This document shows, piece by piece, positions 51,531-62,300 of a stretch of 64,000 nt of DNA (the first letter of the stretch is position 1; each line of letters opens with the position of its first letter). The notes below the pieces were generated by a model that did not search any database, had not been told where the DNA came from, and saw nothing but the letters and a program-made list of their open reading frames with translations. The DNA is from Sthenelais limicola (lineage: Eukaryota > Annelida > Polychaeta > Phyllodocida > Sigalionidae), in the NCBI GenBank assembly GCA_942159475.1, contig OW804099.1, forward strand, positions 9,439,954-9,503,953. Direction: 5' to 3'. Made by a program: the position numbers and the translations under genes.

Positions 51531-53408
51531 ATGGCAGATGATATTAATGGAGAACCCCCTGAGAATATGCCCGTTGAGGACAGAGTCCTGAGGCTTGAAG
51601 AGAATTGGAATCAATTTCAGACCACTAAAACTAGAGTAGATAATATTGGGGCAAATACTATTCGTCTCAATGCCCGCGTGAAACAACTGGAAATGGAATC
51701 CCTATACCTGACCACTGTCACTAAACATCTTGAGAGTTACTGTTTGGAACTGGACAGAGGGTCCAGATGAAAACACATCATTTTGACCGGCTTCCCTGAG
51801 GATCCGGACAAAGCCGATGACCCTCAAGCTACATGGTTACGTGTGGGGGATATATGTGCCAAACTGAATATGACCTTCGAGGCAAGGGACCTAGAATTTG
51901 CAGCGAGGATTGGCCCTATTAACAACAGAAGGGATGATTACCACCGAAATGTCATTATTAAGTTCAGGGACGAAGAGATGAGGAACTTGATATTTAGAAA
52001 TAAAGCCAGACTTCGCACCATTGAGGGGATGGAAAGGTCCTACTTTAACCAAGACCTTCCGGATAAACTAGCAAGAAACTATTCGGACATGCGCCAAATC
52101 ACGGCCAACTCTAGGAAGGCAAGGCCGGGCCTAGATGTCTCGCTTGCAAGGGGCAAGATCAAGGTGGGCAATCAATTCTACGCACACGATCAATTGAACG
52201 ACCTACCTGACGGCCTCCAAATTAGCCAGTTCAAGACCAAAGATATCGTGGGGGCCATAGGATACCAGGGGGAACACTCCCCCCTGTCAAACTTTAGTCG
52301 CTCCCTATTCAGATACAATGGCACGCAGTTTTTCACGTCAGAACAAGCGTATCAACATACACGCGCCCTATGTACCAAGAACGCAGTAATTGCCAAATCC
52401 CTGACTGAAGTTATTTGTCCAAGAGAGGCAAAGAAGTTGGGAGAAAAGTGTGGGCAAAATGATAAATGGGACCAGGTCAAAAGAGTATACATGAAAGAAA
52501 TACTGAATAATAAATTCACTCAGGATAAAACTGCGAGAAAGGCTCTACTCAAGACAGGCGAGAAGATACTAGCAGAGTGTTCTTACGACCACTGGTGGGG
52601 AATAGGCATCCCAATACATGCTAAATCATTGATGAAGGAGGATACCAAATGGTTGGGCGCCAACAACCACGGCAAAATACTAGTTGAAATCCACGAGCAG
52701 ATAAGAAGAGAAGAGGCACTCCCTAGAAATCAACAACCACCCCCACTGGAGGAAGAAGAAGCCATTGTTGACCTAGGTCAGGCCCTGGATATTCTAGACG
52801 ACCAAATGCCAGATTTGGAGGATGGGACTGATGATTCTTCGTCGTCATCTGAGGGAGATGAGGATGATCAAGAAGATGATGTTGGGGAGCCGATAGCAGT
52901 CAATCCTGATATTGCAATACCACTGCCATTTAGGATTGAGAATGAAGGTGATAATGCCAGGCCTGACGATAATCTTGCAGCACCTCCAGTCAGAGATGTG
53001 CCACGACCCATTGAGCAAATACAACAAGTAATAGCTGATCAAGAAGAGTATGCAATCGAGCAACAAATTCCTGAGGCGGATGAACAAACTGGCAGACTGG
53101 AAATAACTATCATCCAGCAAAGTGATGAGGATATTGATATTAATGATCCCATACCGCAAGAACGAGAAGATAATGCTCCGACTAGACCGGCCCAGAATGA
53201 TGCAATCGAGCCACAGCCACAGCAGCAAATACAATTACAACCTAGATGTCCACCAACTAGTCTAATTGCTAATGAATCCGAAACCGCACCTCTCGAACGT
53301 GAGGAACAAAGGGGACACCAACGCTTGCTGCCCCCCTCTGTCCAAAACAACACCAGCAGACCGCACCCACGAGTCTACTCCCCCGCCCTACTCAAGACTG
53401 GGAAATAG
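51531..53408 (+). pseudogene. LINE C ORF1: RRM-like domain plus NADAR, one in-frame stop
   Basis: ATG at 51531 (MADDINGEPPENMPVEDRV). A predicted coiled coil spans about 25-75, then a TGA at 51768-51770 (codon 80) breaks the frame. The same frame continues with ILTGFPEDPDK (RRM start), SYFNQDLPDKLARNYSDM, FYAHDQLNDLPDG, and NADAR with PLSNFS at 251-256, SEQAYQHTRA, WWGIGIP around 355-361 and NHGKILVEIHEQI. A long acidic tail follows. A Lys/Ser-rich tail in another frame (53440-53598) may be the original end, which would imply a further frameshift near 53300. Confidence 0.85.
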
Positions 53409-53581
53409 GAGCACCTACACACGCAGCTCTGCACGTGCCACACAGTCCAAGCAGTCCACCATACAGGCCGGACCTCTCGAGGAGCATCAGCACGAAATTG
53501 CCACCCCTTCAAAAGGGAAACAGAAGAAGAAGAAACATAAGAGTAAGCATTCTCGTACTAAATCTTCTAAATCACCAAGTA

Positions 53582-54211
53582 ATGGCTCCCCCCATTGACA
53601 ATCCGGCTAATGTATCGACTATCCTTATTACCGACTCGCGTGGGCGAAACCTGGCCCCTTATATAGATACTGACGAGATGCGTATCACGACCCATAGAGG
53701 CCGTGGCCTATTAGCTATGCTATCCCAGAGCCAACAAGTCATCAATTATTATCGACCCAAGTATATAATGTTATTGGGTGGAATATGCGATGTCACATAC
53801 TAGAACGTTGTCTGTGACCTCCGCTATAATGACAGGTACCTGGTTGAAAATCATCTCGTGCAAGTTATCGATTCAACTGCTGAACTCTGTGCCCAAGCCC
53901 ACCCATATGCATCGCCCATATTCTGCCCAATACCCGGTATGGACCTCGCATGCTATAATGGTATGTGGGGCACTCATCCCAATCAAGCGACGCTAAACAA
54001 CGTGATACAGGACATCAACTACCATATTCGTATGCGTAATTCCGATAATGGTCTGCACACGCCAACTATATTGAGCAGAATACACAGGCGACTTGACGGT
54101 GTTACGCAGCATAACTATAGATATCTATATGATGGTCTGCACCCTAAATCGTTCATCCTTGAAGACTGGGGAAGGCAACTCCTCCGATGTCACAATGTGA
54201 ACAATCTGTAG
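53582..54211 (+). pseudogene. LINE C second ORF: SGNH/GDSL hydrolase, one in-frame stop
   Basis: ATG at 53582 overlaps the end of the basic tail of ORF1 by 17 nt. About 209 codons with a TAG at 53801-53803. The block I serine lies in ILITDSRGRNL (S19), block III is LLGGICDVT, and the catalytic Asp-His is in DGLHP (D184, H187). SGNH esterase domains are known in ORF1 of CR1-like LINEs, where their substrate is unsettled. Here it is a separate frame next to a NADAR protein. Confidence 0.8.
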
Positions 54212-55421
54212 ATTACATGAATGGCCATATGTAATATTTCAATTTGCCTGGAGACCCAATATTTTCCAATGTCCCCAGCTAATTGTATGATTTATTATTT
54301 GTGCCAATATTGTGCCCCATCTATAGCATATACTGCCATGCATATCACAGTAACGACCCAATCCATTGTACACCCCTGTTACTCTATTGTTTGTGCAGCC
54401 ACTATTGCGTTAATTGGTATCGCCCCTATGTCTGGCATTGATCCATATATGTCAGATTGTTCTACCTTGTTGACCTGATTCACGTAATTTACCTTGTCCT
54501 ATTGATTAACACTGCAAGTCGATCTAACCAGTGTAGTTACACGAGCTCTCTATGTACGAGTCCCACTTACTCACCTACACATAAAGGGCACACTGCCAGT
54601 GTAATTACTATTTTGTTTCATTGCGTTCACCAAACGCCACCTATGTTAATTGGTACCACCCTTATGCCTGACATTGACCCATATACGTCAGACCATTTCA
54701 ATTACCCAACTGTTATGATTTACCTGGTTGACTTGACACAAGTAATATACCTTGTCTCACAAACAGCTGTTCAATTGATTGACACTGCGAGTCGATCTAA
54801 CCAGAGCTCCCTATGTATGAGTCCCACTCACTCACCTATACATGGAAGGCACATTACCAGTGCAACTACTACATTGTTTCATTTTGTTTTCGTTTACCAA
54901 CATGTTATTCCCTTGTGGCCACAGCCACTATATAAGTTCGGTCCAGTATATCACTGGACTACTTATAGGTTGTTGCATTTGATTTTGCTATGTATATATA
55001 AGTCCAATAATTTGTTTGAGGATCAAATATATATAGTTGGAGATACACTTGTATCTGCATATGAGCTAAGCACCGTGTTTACATTAACTGTTATTGTCTC
55101 TATTATATCCACGAGGACAAGAGGACCTATTTTGCAGATATCTGCTTTTGTTTATACTTGTGTTGTTGATGTTTACACTTGTATTGTGTTGATGCGTGTG
55201 ATACGTTATATCGCCCGATTGCAACCCATGTCACCAGGTTGCAATTATTATAGACGAGTTAAAATTCAATCTCCTTGGAAAGACTCAACATCCTGGGCTA
55301 ATAATAAATACACACGATGTTCAATGGAAGTGTACCTAGTAGTGTTGTCCTACTTTAGCTATGACTAAGGCAGTCCCATGTGAATCTTATACCAACTTTA
55401 ACTATATAGCAACCCAAAAAG
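54212..55421 (+). repeat. inter-ORF region of LINE C with about 300-bp internal duplication
   Basis: Phrases such as ttgacctg/acttgac, cactgc(a/g)agtcgatctaacca and gagtccca(c)tcactcaccta recur at about 54470-54610 and 54725-54860, with a weaker copy before. An open frame (54457-55368) is hydrophobic with no known domain and follows the duplication; I treat it as non-coding. Confidence 0.55.
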
Positions 55422-56630
55422 GTGCTAAATACCTATACCCAAAATATCAGATCGATTCTTCCTAAATGGAATCAACTAAGAATGGACCTGCCTCGGTTGA
55501 AAGCTGATGTTATTGCCTTTGGAGAAACCTGGCTACAGCCAAAAATATTGAGTAACAATTTATACTTAGATAATTATAAGATGGAAAGGTTAGACAGGAT
55601 CGACAAGATGGGGGGGGTCTGTGTGCTTACATTCGCGATACACTTGACTATGAAGTTGATCAACAACTCTCCTTCTCCACCGATATTATGGAGATTCAAA
55701 CATTACATATTAAATATATTAATAAAAAGAAACTAATCATCATAAACGTATACAGACCCCCGTCATCTGGTGTCAGAGATTTCATTGAGGGATTGACCAA
55801 TTCAATCGATAACATGAAAGAAAAGTACCCATATGCTGAACTCACTATTATGGGCGATATTAACATAGACACTAACGAAGTGAATGAAACTATTACTACA
55901 TACCGTAAAGACCTATTGGCAATGGTTAATGATAAATTCTTAAATTTACTCATTAATAAACCAACACGTTTAGGACTTAACGGGAAGTATACGACCATTG
56001 ACAATATTCTCACTAATGTAACACATATTATGTCCTGTGGTGTGGTCGAGTATAACTTGAGTGACCATTATTTAATTTTCTATATTAAAAAGAAGTCAAG
56101 GGAGAAGTATGATAAATGTAATTTTATGGCTCGAAAGATGACCCGTCTTAATCAAACCAATATAGACGCAGAAGTTAGTAAGATAGCTAATTGGAACGAG
56201 TTTTTACAGTCCACAGACTTGAACCAGGCATGGGATATTATTCATAATACCATGTTAGACATCACAAATACAGTATGTCCTAAAAAAGGGTACAAACGGA
56301 AAAAAGTTAAGCCACCATGGTATACAGATAATTTAATTAAACTTGCATACAACAGAGACAAATTCTTTAGGAAATTTCGCCGTACTCATAGAACTGAATT
56401 TAGAATAAAAGCTATACATTATAGGAACTTGACTAATAATCAAGTGAATGCCGCAAAAAGTAACTACATCAAACAACAACTTAACCGACATAACCACGAT
56501 TACAAAAAGTTCTGGCAGATTTTGAATGATTATTTACCTTTTAAAAGTCAGAAGACTAATATAAGTAACTTAATAGACCCATCCACTGAGCAACTGGCCG
56601 AAGCCAAAGATATACCAAATATTATCAAAT
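55422..56630 (+). pseudogene. LINE C APE endonuclease and linker, frameshifted, cut before the RT
   Basis: Endonuclease blocks in order are YTQNIRSILPKW, GETWLQP, then after a frame change at an 8-G run (55610-55617) INVYRPPSSG, IMGDINID, TIDNILTN and LSDHYLIFYI. The linker has PPWYTDNLIKLAYNRDKFFR. These are CR1/Jockey/RTE-type motifs, distinct from the LNVNG type of elements A and B. The frame runs into the LTR at 56631 (IIKL then stop). No ATG start is obvious. Confidence 0.82.
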
Positions 56631-57046
56631 TGTAGTAGTTCTTACATTTACCACTTGGTAGCTGACCATAAAGGTCCAGTCTACTCTCTTACTACTTTAC
56701 CAATAGAGGCGCTCCGCGCTTAGGTGCTATGTATTTCTATACATCTTCTCTATTATATCTATTTCCCCTTCATTATGTTATATGTAAACCCTTTGTATTA
56801 CTCTCCTAAAGAGCTCTGTTGTTTATTCTTTCCAGTACTACTATAATCCGTGTATGTTGTTATATACACCGTGATCCTTATGTTAACCTTATTTAGTACT
56901 ACCCGTTTGTGTCACGGACTAGGGTAAGCTACTCTAGCCGGATTCACGGACACAAGGGCCGTTTCTACGGACTGATCCGAGAGGAATAAACAGAGATACA
57001 GAGATTGGCTTTGTTAAGTTGTTTATATCGAGAGCGAATCACTACA
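56631..57046 (+). repeat. 5' LTR
   Basis: 416 bp, starting TGTAGT and ending ACTACA, a perfect 6-bp inverted pair. AATAAA is at 56985-56990. The LINE C reading frame is cut exactly at its first base. The partner LTR is outside the window. Confidence 0.8.
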
Positions 57047-57048
57047 AT

Positions 57049-57061
57049 TGGTGCCGTGACC
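57049..57061 (+). other. primer-binding site
   Basis: TGGTGCCGTGACC follows the LTR by 2 nt and begins with TGG as expected for pairing with a tRNA CCA end. I did not assign the tRNA. Confidence 0.7.
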
Positions 57062-57155
57062 AGTTCTTGATCAGTCCTGGAGACTAAGTGCGACGGATTT
57101 GGAATAAATCCGGATTTGGTTTTTGACTTGGTTTTTGACTGGTTCTCTTTCAGAG

Positions 57156-59389
57156 ATGGCAGCAGCACCTGGAGCGGAAGGCGGACCCCCGCCGGACCCT
57201 GTACGGATGAGCAAGCAACCTGTGCAGCCGGGCAAACTGATTGCCACTGGGACTACATTGGCAGAGATGAAGTTCGAAAGACAGTTCAGACAAATTATTT
57301 TGTCTGATGTTGGTTCTGAATCTGACGAGTACAGAACTGGCCGGGAGGACCGTGCAGCCTTCACGGATTACAGATCCCCTGAAAGCGACATGGAGTCAGA
57401 CGAGGAAAGCTTGTTAAAAGCAACTCGCCTCCAGTTGTTGGGTTTGCAGAGGAATTTGGCTGCAGAGAGAAGGAAGAACTTAGAGTTTGTTGCAGAAATG
57501 AAACAACTCGTGTTCCAGAACCGAGAGATCCATGAAACACTGGATGTGGTGACAGAAAGGGATTCTGCATTTATTAAAAAATTGCAGGTGGAAAATGAAA
57601 AGTTGAAGTGCGAGATATCTCGGGTAGACGATCATTCTCGTCTCCAGAATGTCTCTGAAGATCAGTCAGCTTCAACTCAGACTGATTCTGTGTCGTCCCC
57701 TTTCTGGAATACACTTGCAGCGGATACACGTCGGAGGAGTATGGCTCCTCTGAATACAAGTAGGTCTGCTCCTGTGTGTTCAACGTTTGCGGATCCACAG
57801 GCCGGGTTAGAAACTAGGGAAGTTAGAATGGATTTCTTTGGATCTCCAGTTGGTTTGTCTGAGGATACGGCGAAGAGAGTAACATTTCGGGACCACAAAA
57901 GTTCTGGTATGTCTACTTCTTCCCCTGCTAATGGGTCGTTCAGTAAAGGAAAGGAAACACCCTCTCAGAAAAGCCCGCAGGCCAGTTTTTCTGTGACAAG
58001 TAGGAGTTTTAGTACTCAAATTCCGTTTGAATCTGATACGGTGCAGGTAACTGATTTGTCTGCTAGTATTGGCACTCAGACGGATAAGACTCCTGAAGGG
58101 GAAGGGAAGAAGGATGGCACTGCAAGTACTGGTAAGAAAAGCAGTACTGCAGGGACGGACGCTGATTTCGAGAGAGGTCAGGTAAAGGGAGATGTCTACA
58201 AGCCAAAGATACGGGTTGTGGCTGGCTCTCCTGGTGATCCGTCAGATCCGAGTGATTCATCCTCTTCCTCGTCCTCTGACTCTGAATCTCCTGCCCCCAA
58301 GAAGAAAGGAAAGAAATCGAAAAAAGTAAAGTCACGGAAAACCAAAGAGCGATCTCGGATCGCTAAGAAAGATCGATCCCTTGTCCAGGGATTAAGTTAT
58401 GATGGAACGGACGACTCGGACTTTGGCGAGTTTGAATATACTCAGGGTCCGGGTAAGAGCAAATACACCATGCGTCCGCCCGTCATAAAGATGTGGGACC
58501 AAAAGGACCCTTGGCGTGTTTACCTGTCTGAGATGCGGGTAATGGCAGTTGCATGCAACTGGTCAGAGGAAGAGTTCCTGCTTCAGTTGCAGTGGGGATG
58601 CAAGCGGCAGTTGGCGGATATGGGTGATCTGCCTGCAGGTCTGACTCTGAAGGAATTCGTTGAACACATGGACGCGAATTTCGGCGAGGTTTCTCGTATA
58701 AAAAGACAAGCTGAATTTTGTGCTTGTCGCCAGACTCCCGGACAGACTGTCCGGGAGGTAGCGAGGTAGCCCGCAGAGCCAGGTACGCTTTCGGTAAGAG
58801 GATGAATAGTACCATAGTCAATATGGCTCTTCATACTTACCTGAAGGGGTTGACTAGCTGTGAGCAGGCCAATTGGGCTCGTCTGAAGGAACCCGTAGAC
58901 CTACAGGAGGCCATTCATTGGTCAGAGGTTTATGAGGGATGCCTGATGGACACCGAATCCAGTGTGGTCGTCCAAAAACTTGCTGCACTGCCAGCTCCTG
59001 AACCAGTTCAGGAATGCGCTTTGGCTGTAAAGAAGAGAAGGTCCCGCCGCAAGTCCGGTGCTGCTGTAGCCCAGGTGATTGAGCCCCTGGATGATGATGA
59101 TGTTACCTCCTCTGGTTCGGAGACTTTGGACGTGACAACCGTCATCTGTCAGGCCTTACAGGCCTATAGGGATTTCAAGAAGAAGCCTGGTGATGGCAAG
59201 ACTGGACAACCCTGGAAGAAAACATTTTCTGGGCAATTCTCCAGTCGGAGAAGGGACGGACCCAGGAAATGTTACTTCTGTGGGAAGGAAGGACATATCT
59301 CTCCTGATTGTCCTACCACGAAGATTTTGAAGGAGTTGGCCGAGTCTACTAAAGCTAAGGCTCCGGAAAACCCTTCACGGCCCTTATAG
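57156..59389 (+). pseudogene. Ty3/gypsy gag with one frame break
   Basis: Starts at the ATG at 57156 (MAAAPGAEGG). It has a long Ser/Thr-rich region with a coiled-coil stretch, a basic KKKGKKSKK patch, and a capsid-like part (PVIKMWDQKDPWRVYLSEM...). The frame stops at 58769, while capsid similarity continues in frame -1 from about 58750. An 8-bp tandem repeat, gaggtagc twice (about 58755-58770), coincides with the break. Downstream is a CCHC knuckle (CYFCGKEGHISPDC). It would assemble the particle and bind RNA. The break could be real or an assembly error. Confidence 0.85.
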
Positions 59390-62300
59390 GAAGCGATATG
59401 GGGGCCGAAGGGACGCCGCTTCATAGTACTACAGCTCGGACGGATTTGGCTAGTAGTATAGGAACTGGGGGTGTTGCTCAGGCACTTGTTAGTAAGGGGT
59501 TAGCTTCGACACAAGGTCAGGCGCTCCCGGACCCAAGAGATCCTAGGTCGTTGCCGGAAAAGAACACCTGTCTAGGTGAGGATATCTCCCCGGATATCTC
59601 CCAGGATAGCCCGGATTCTGCTTCTCATGTGAGATGGGGACAGGACGGGTACCAAGCTGTTGAAGGTCAGATCGTTGTGGTTGGACAGAACCCCAACAGG
59701 TCAGCGCGGATACAGAAAGTTTCTGTACAGCAGCCAAAGACGCTGAGGATCACGGATAATTTGATTGTCCGTGAGAGATGGTATGCCCCAGTGGGGTTAG
59801 ACAGTGAGAATGGAGATTTTCTGGTTGACCCTGGCGCTACTACTAGCCTGGTTACCAAGAGATTCTATGATTCTCTTTCTTCCAAACCACCTTTGGTTCC
59901 GGTCCAAATGGTGTGTGCAATGGGGAATGGGCTGCCTATAACCACTCATGGGAGCGCGCTTTGTCCTTTGAAGATAGGGGATCGGACATACATGATTACA
60001 TGTCTAGTTCTTTCCGGCCTGAAAGGTCCGGAAGATGGACTTATTGGGGCGGATTTTTATTACGTCCATAAATGTAATCTTGACTGGTCTGGATTGCTAT
60101 TCCTTGAGAATCAAGCAGTATCTGTATTGTGTAAGCAATGGAAGCACATGAAGAGAAGCTTGAGACAGTCCACTGTTCAGGCTGTTGAAGTGAGAGAGTT
60201 CGTGGACGGGGGAGAAGTCAGGTTGAAAGAACCTGTGGTCCTCCAACCCCGGTCCGTGACCCTTGCTAAGATAGACCTGGGTAGAGGCTCTGACACGTCA
60301 GATGGGCTGATGTTCGAGCCTGATCAGGGATTGTTAAAAGACTTTGCCTTGGGAAGCCTTAATACATACGTATCGGGTAACGTTAATTCGTCCGTGGTAG
60401 CTTTTTCCAATCCGTCCGGTTCCACCGTACGCCTGAATTGTGACATGATAGTAGGGAGAGTGAGTGTTGTGACTTTGGTGTCTGATGCTTCCCTACCGGA
60501 GGAGGAGGATAATGAAATGATTAAGACGGCTATTATCAATTCCATACAGGTAATGGACTCGCCTATTGTGGATGATGAGCTTTTGGCTCCTGATATAGTT
60601 GTCCCTCCTAGTCCCGAAGATCCGTTAGAGAAGTTGGTGAACGATGCTCATCTGTCTAGAAAAGAAGAAAAAGAGTTAGTTAGAAAACTGCTCTATGATT
60701 ACCAAGACTGTTTTTCCTTACCTGGTACCAAAGTTGGTTGTACTCACTTGGTTAGCCATGTGATTGACACTGGGGATGCAATCCCTGTAAAGCAAGCCTA
60801 TCGTAGGATGCCAGTGGCTAGGCGGGAGGGAGCAGAGGCGGAAATCTGGAAAATGTATAAAGCAGGCAGAATAGAGCATAGCAGTAGTCCGTGGGGGGCT
60901 TCCATAGTGATGGTTGCTAAGAAGGATGGTACACAGAGATTTTGTGTAGACTATTGCCAACTGAATTCGGTGACTAAGAAGGATAGTTTTCCTCTACCTC
61001 GAATTGATGAGTGTGTTGAAGCCTTGGGTGGAAATCAATGGTTTTGCACACTAGACTTGGAGTCCGGATATTGGCAGGTTGCAATGGATGAAGACAGTAA
61101 ACACAAAACTGCTTTTCTTTCCAGTGTGGGTCTGTTCCAGTTTAAAGTGATGGCTTTTGGACTGTGTAACACCCCTGCCACTTTCCAGCGCATGATGGAC
61201 CGTATGTTGGACGGATTGCGTTGGAAATCCTGTTTGGTATACCTGGATGATGTGGTGGTCTTTGGTAAGACTCTCCAGGGATGTGCAGACAATCTTAAAC
61301 TAGTGTTGGAACGCATTAGAGAATATGGGCTTAAGCTTAAGCCTAAGAAATGTGAGCTCTTCCGTAAGGAAGTGAAGTATTTGGGATGGATTGTTTCTGG
61401 CGCCGGAATCCGCGCGGATCCGGCTAAGATAGCAAAAGTTCAGGAATGGCCTGTTCCCAAAACAGCTAAAGAAGTTAGACAATTCCTTGGTTTCGCTTCC
61501 TACTATAGGGAGTTTCAACCAAACTTTGGTGGAATTGTAGCTCCTCTGCAACAGATTGTGACGGATGCTGGGACTGAGAAACGCTATAGTAAACCTATAG
61601 TGTGGACCAAGAAGTGTGATGAAGCCTTTAAGACAGCTAAGACTTTATTAACTTCAGCACCAGTTCTTGGGTATCCTAGAAAGGAAGGTTATTTCGTCTT
61701 GGATACTGATGCCAGTGGCTTTGCAATGGCCAGAGTTTTGTCGCAGATGCAAGACGGCAAGGAAGTCGTATTGGGATACGCTAGTAATAGCCTCACCAAG
61801 CCGCAGAAAAATTACTGTGCTACTAAACGTGAGCTATTGGCAGTGCTGTCCTACTTGAAGAAGTTCAGACATTATCTCCTTGGCAATCGTAATTTTTACG
61901 TAAGAACTGACCACGCTTCACTTAGGTGGCTCCTGAATTTTAAAGATCCAACTGATATGCTTGCTAGATGGTTAGCCACGATGCAAGAGTATGGCTTGGA
62001 GCAGAGTATGATACTTCACCGGGCGGGCAAGAAGCATACGAATGCGGACGGATTGTCTCGAATCCCTACCAGGAAATGCGGAAACCCTGGCTGTTCCGAT
62101 TGTGGTGTCCATGATGCTGTAATCGCGGAAGCTGTGGTGGTTCTAGGCTCCTTGGAGGACGAGATCCGGGATGCTCAACAGGCAGATCCCTTGTTGAAGA
62201 AAGTTATGGCTGTGTTGGACGGATCCAGTCCGGTTCCCAGCAAAGAACAATTGTCTGGTGAGCCACAGGAATTCTGTACATACATCCGTAACAGAGAGAA

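Larger units (their letters stand above)
51104..56630 (+). mobile_element. LINE C: NADAR ORF1 plus SGNH hydrolase plus endonuclease, interrupted by a Ty3/gypsy element
   Basis: The order is 5' UTR, ORF1 with NADAR, a separate SGNH-hydrolase ORF, about 1.1 kb between ORFs, and an endonuclease ORF whose linker is cut at 56630 by an LTR (TGTAGT...). The reverse transcriptase and 3' end should lie beyond the LTR element, outside the window. The 5' boundary is approximate. The endonuclease is of CR1/Jockey-like type, unlike A and B. An alternative is two LINEs lying head to tail. Confidence 0.75.

Noticed and set aside
51768..51770. TGA in LINE C ORF1 as a selenocysteine or programmed readthrough codon
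   Set aside because: The same element also has a TAG in the SGNH ORF and a frameshift in the endonuclease, so simple decay is the better explanation.
54457..55368. 303-residue hydrophobic ORF in LINE C
   Set aside because: Runs through an internal tandem duplication, has no known domain, and lies where an inter-ORF spacer is expected.
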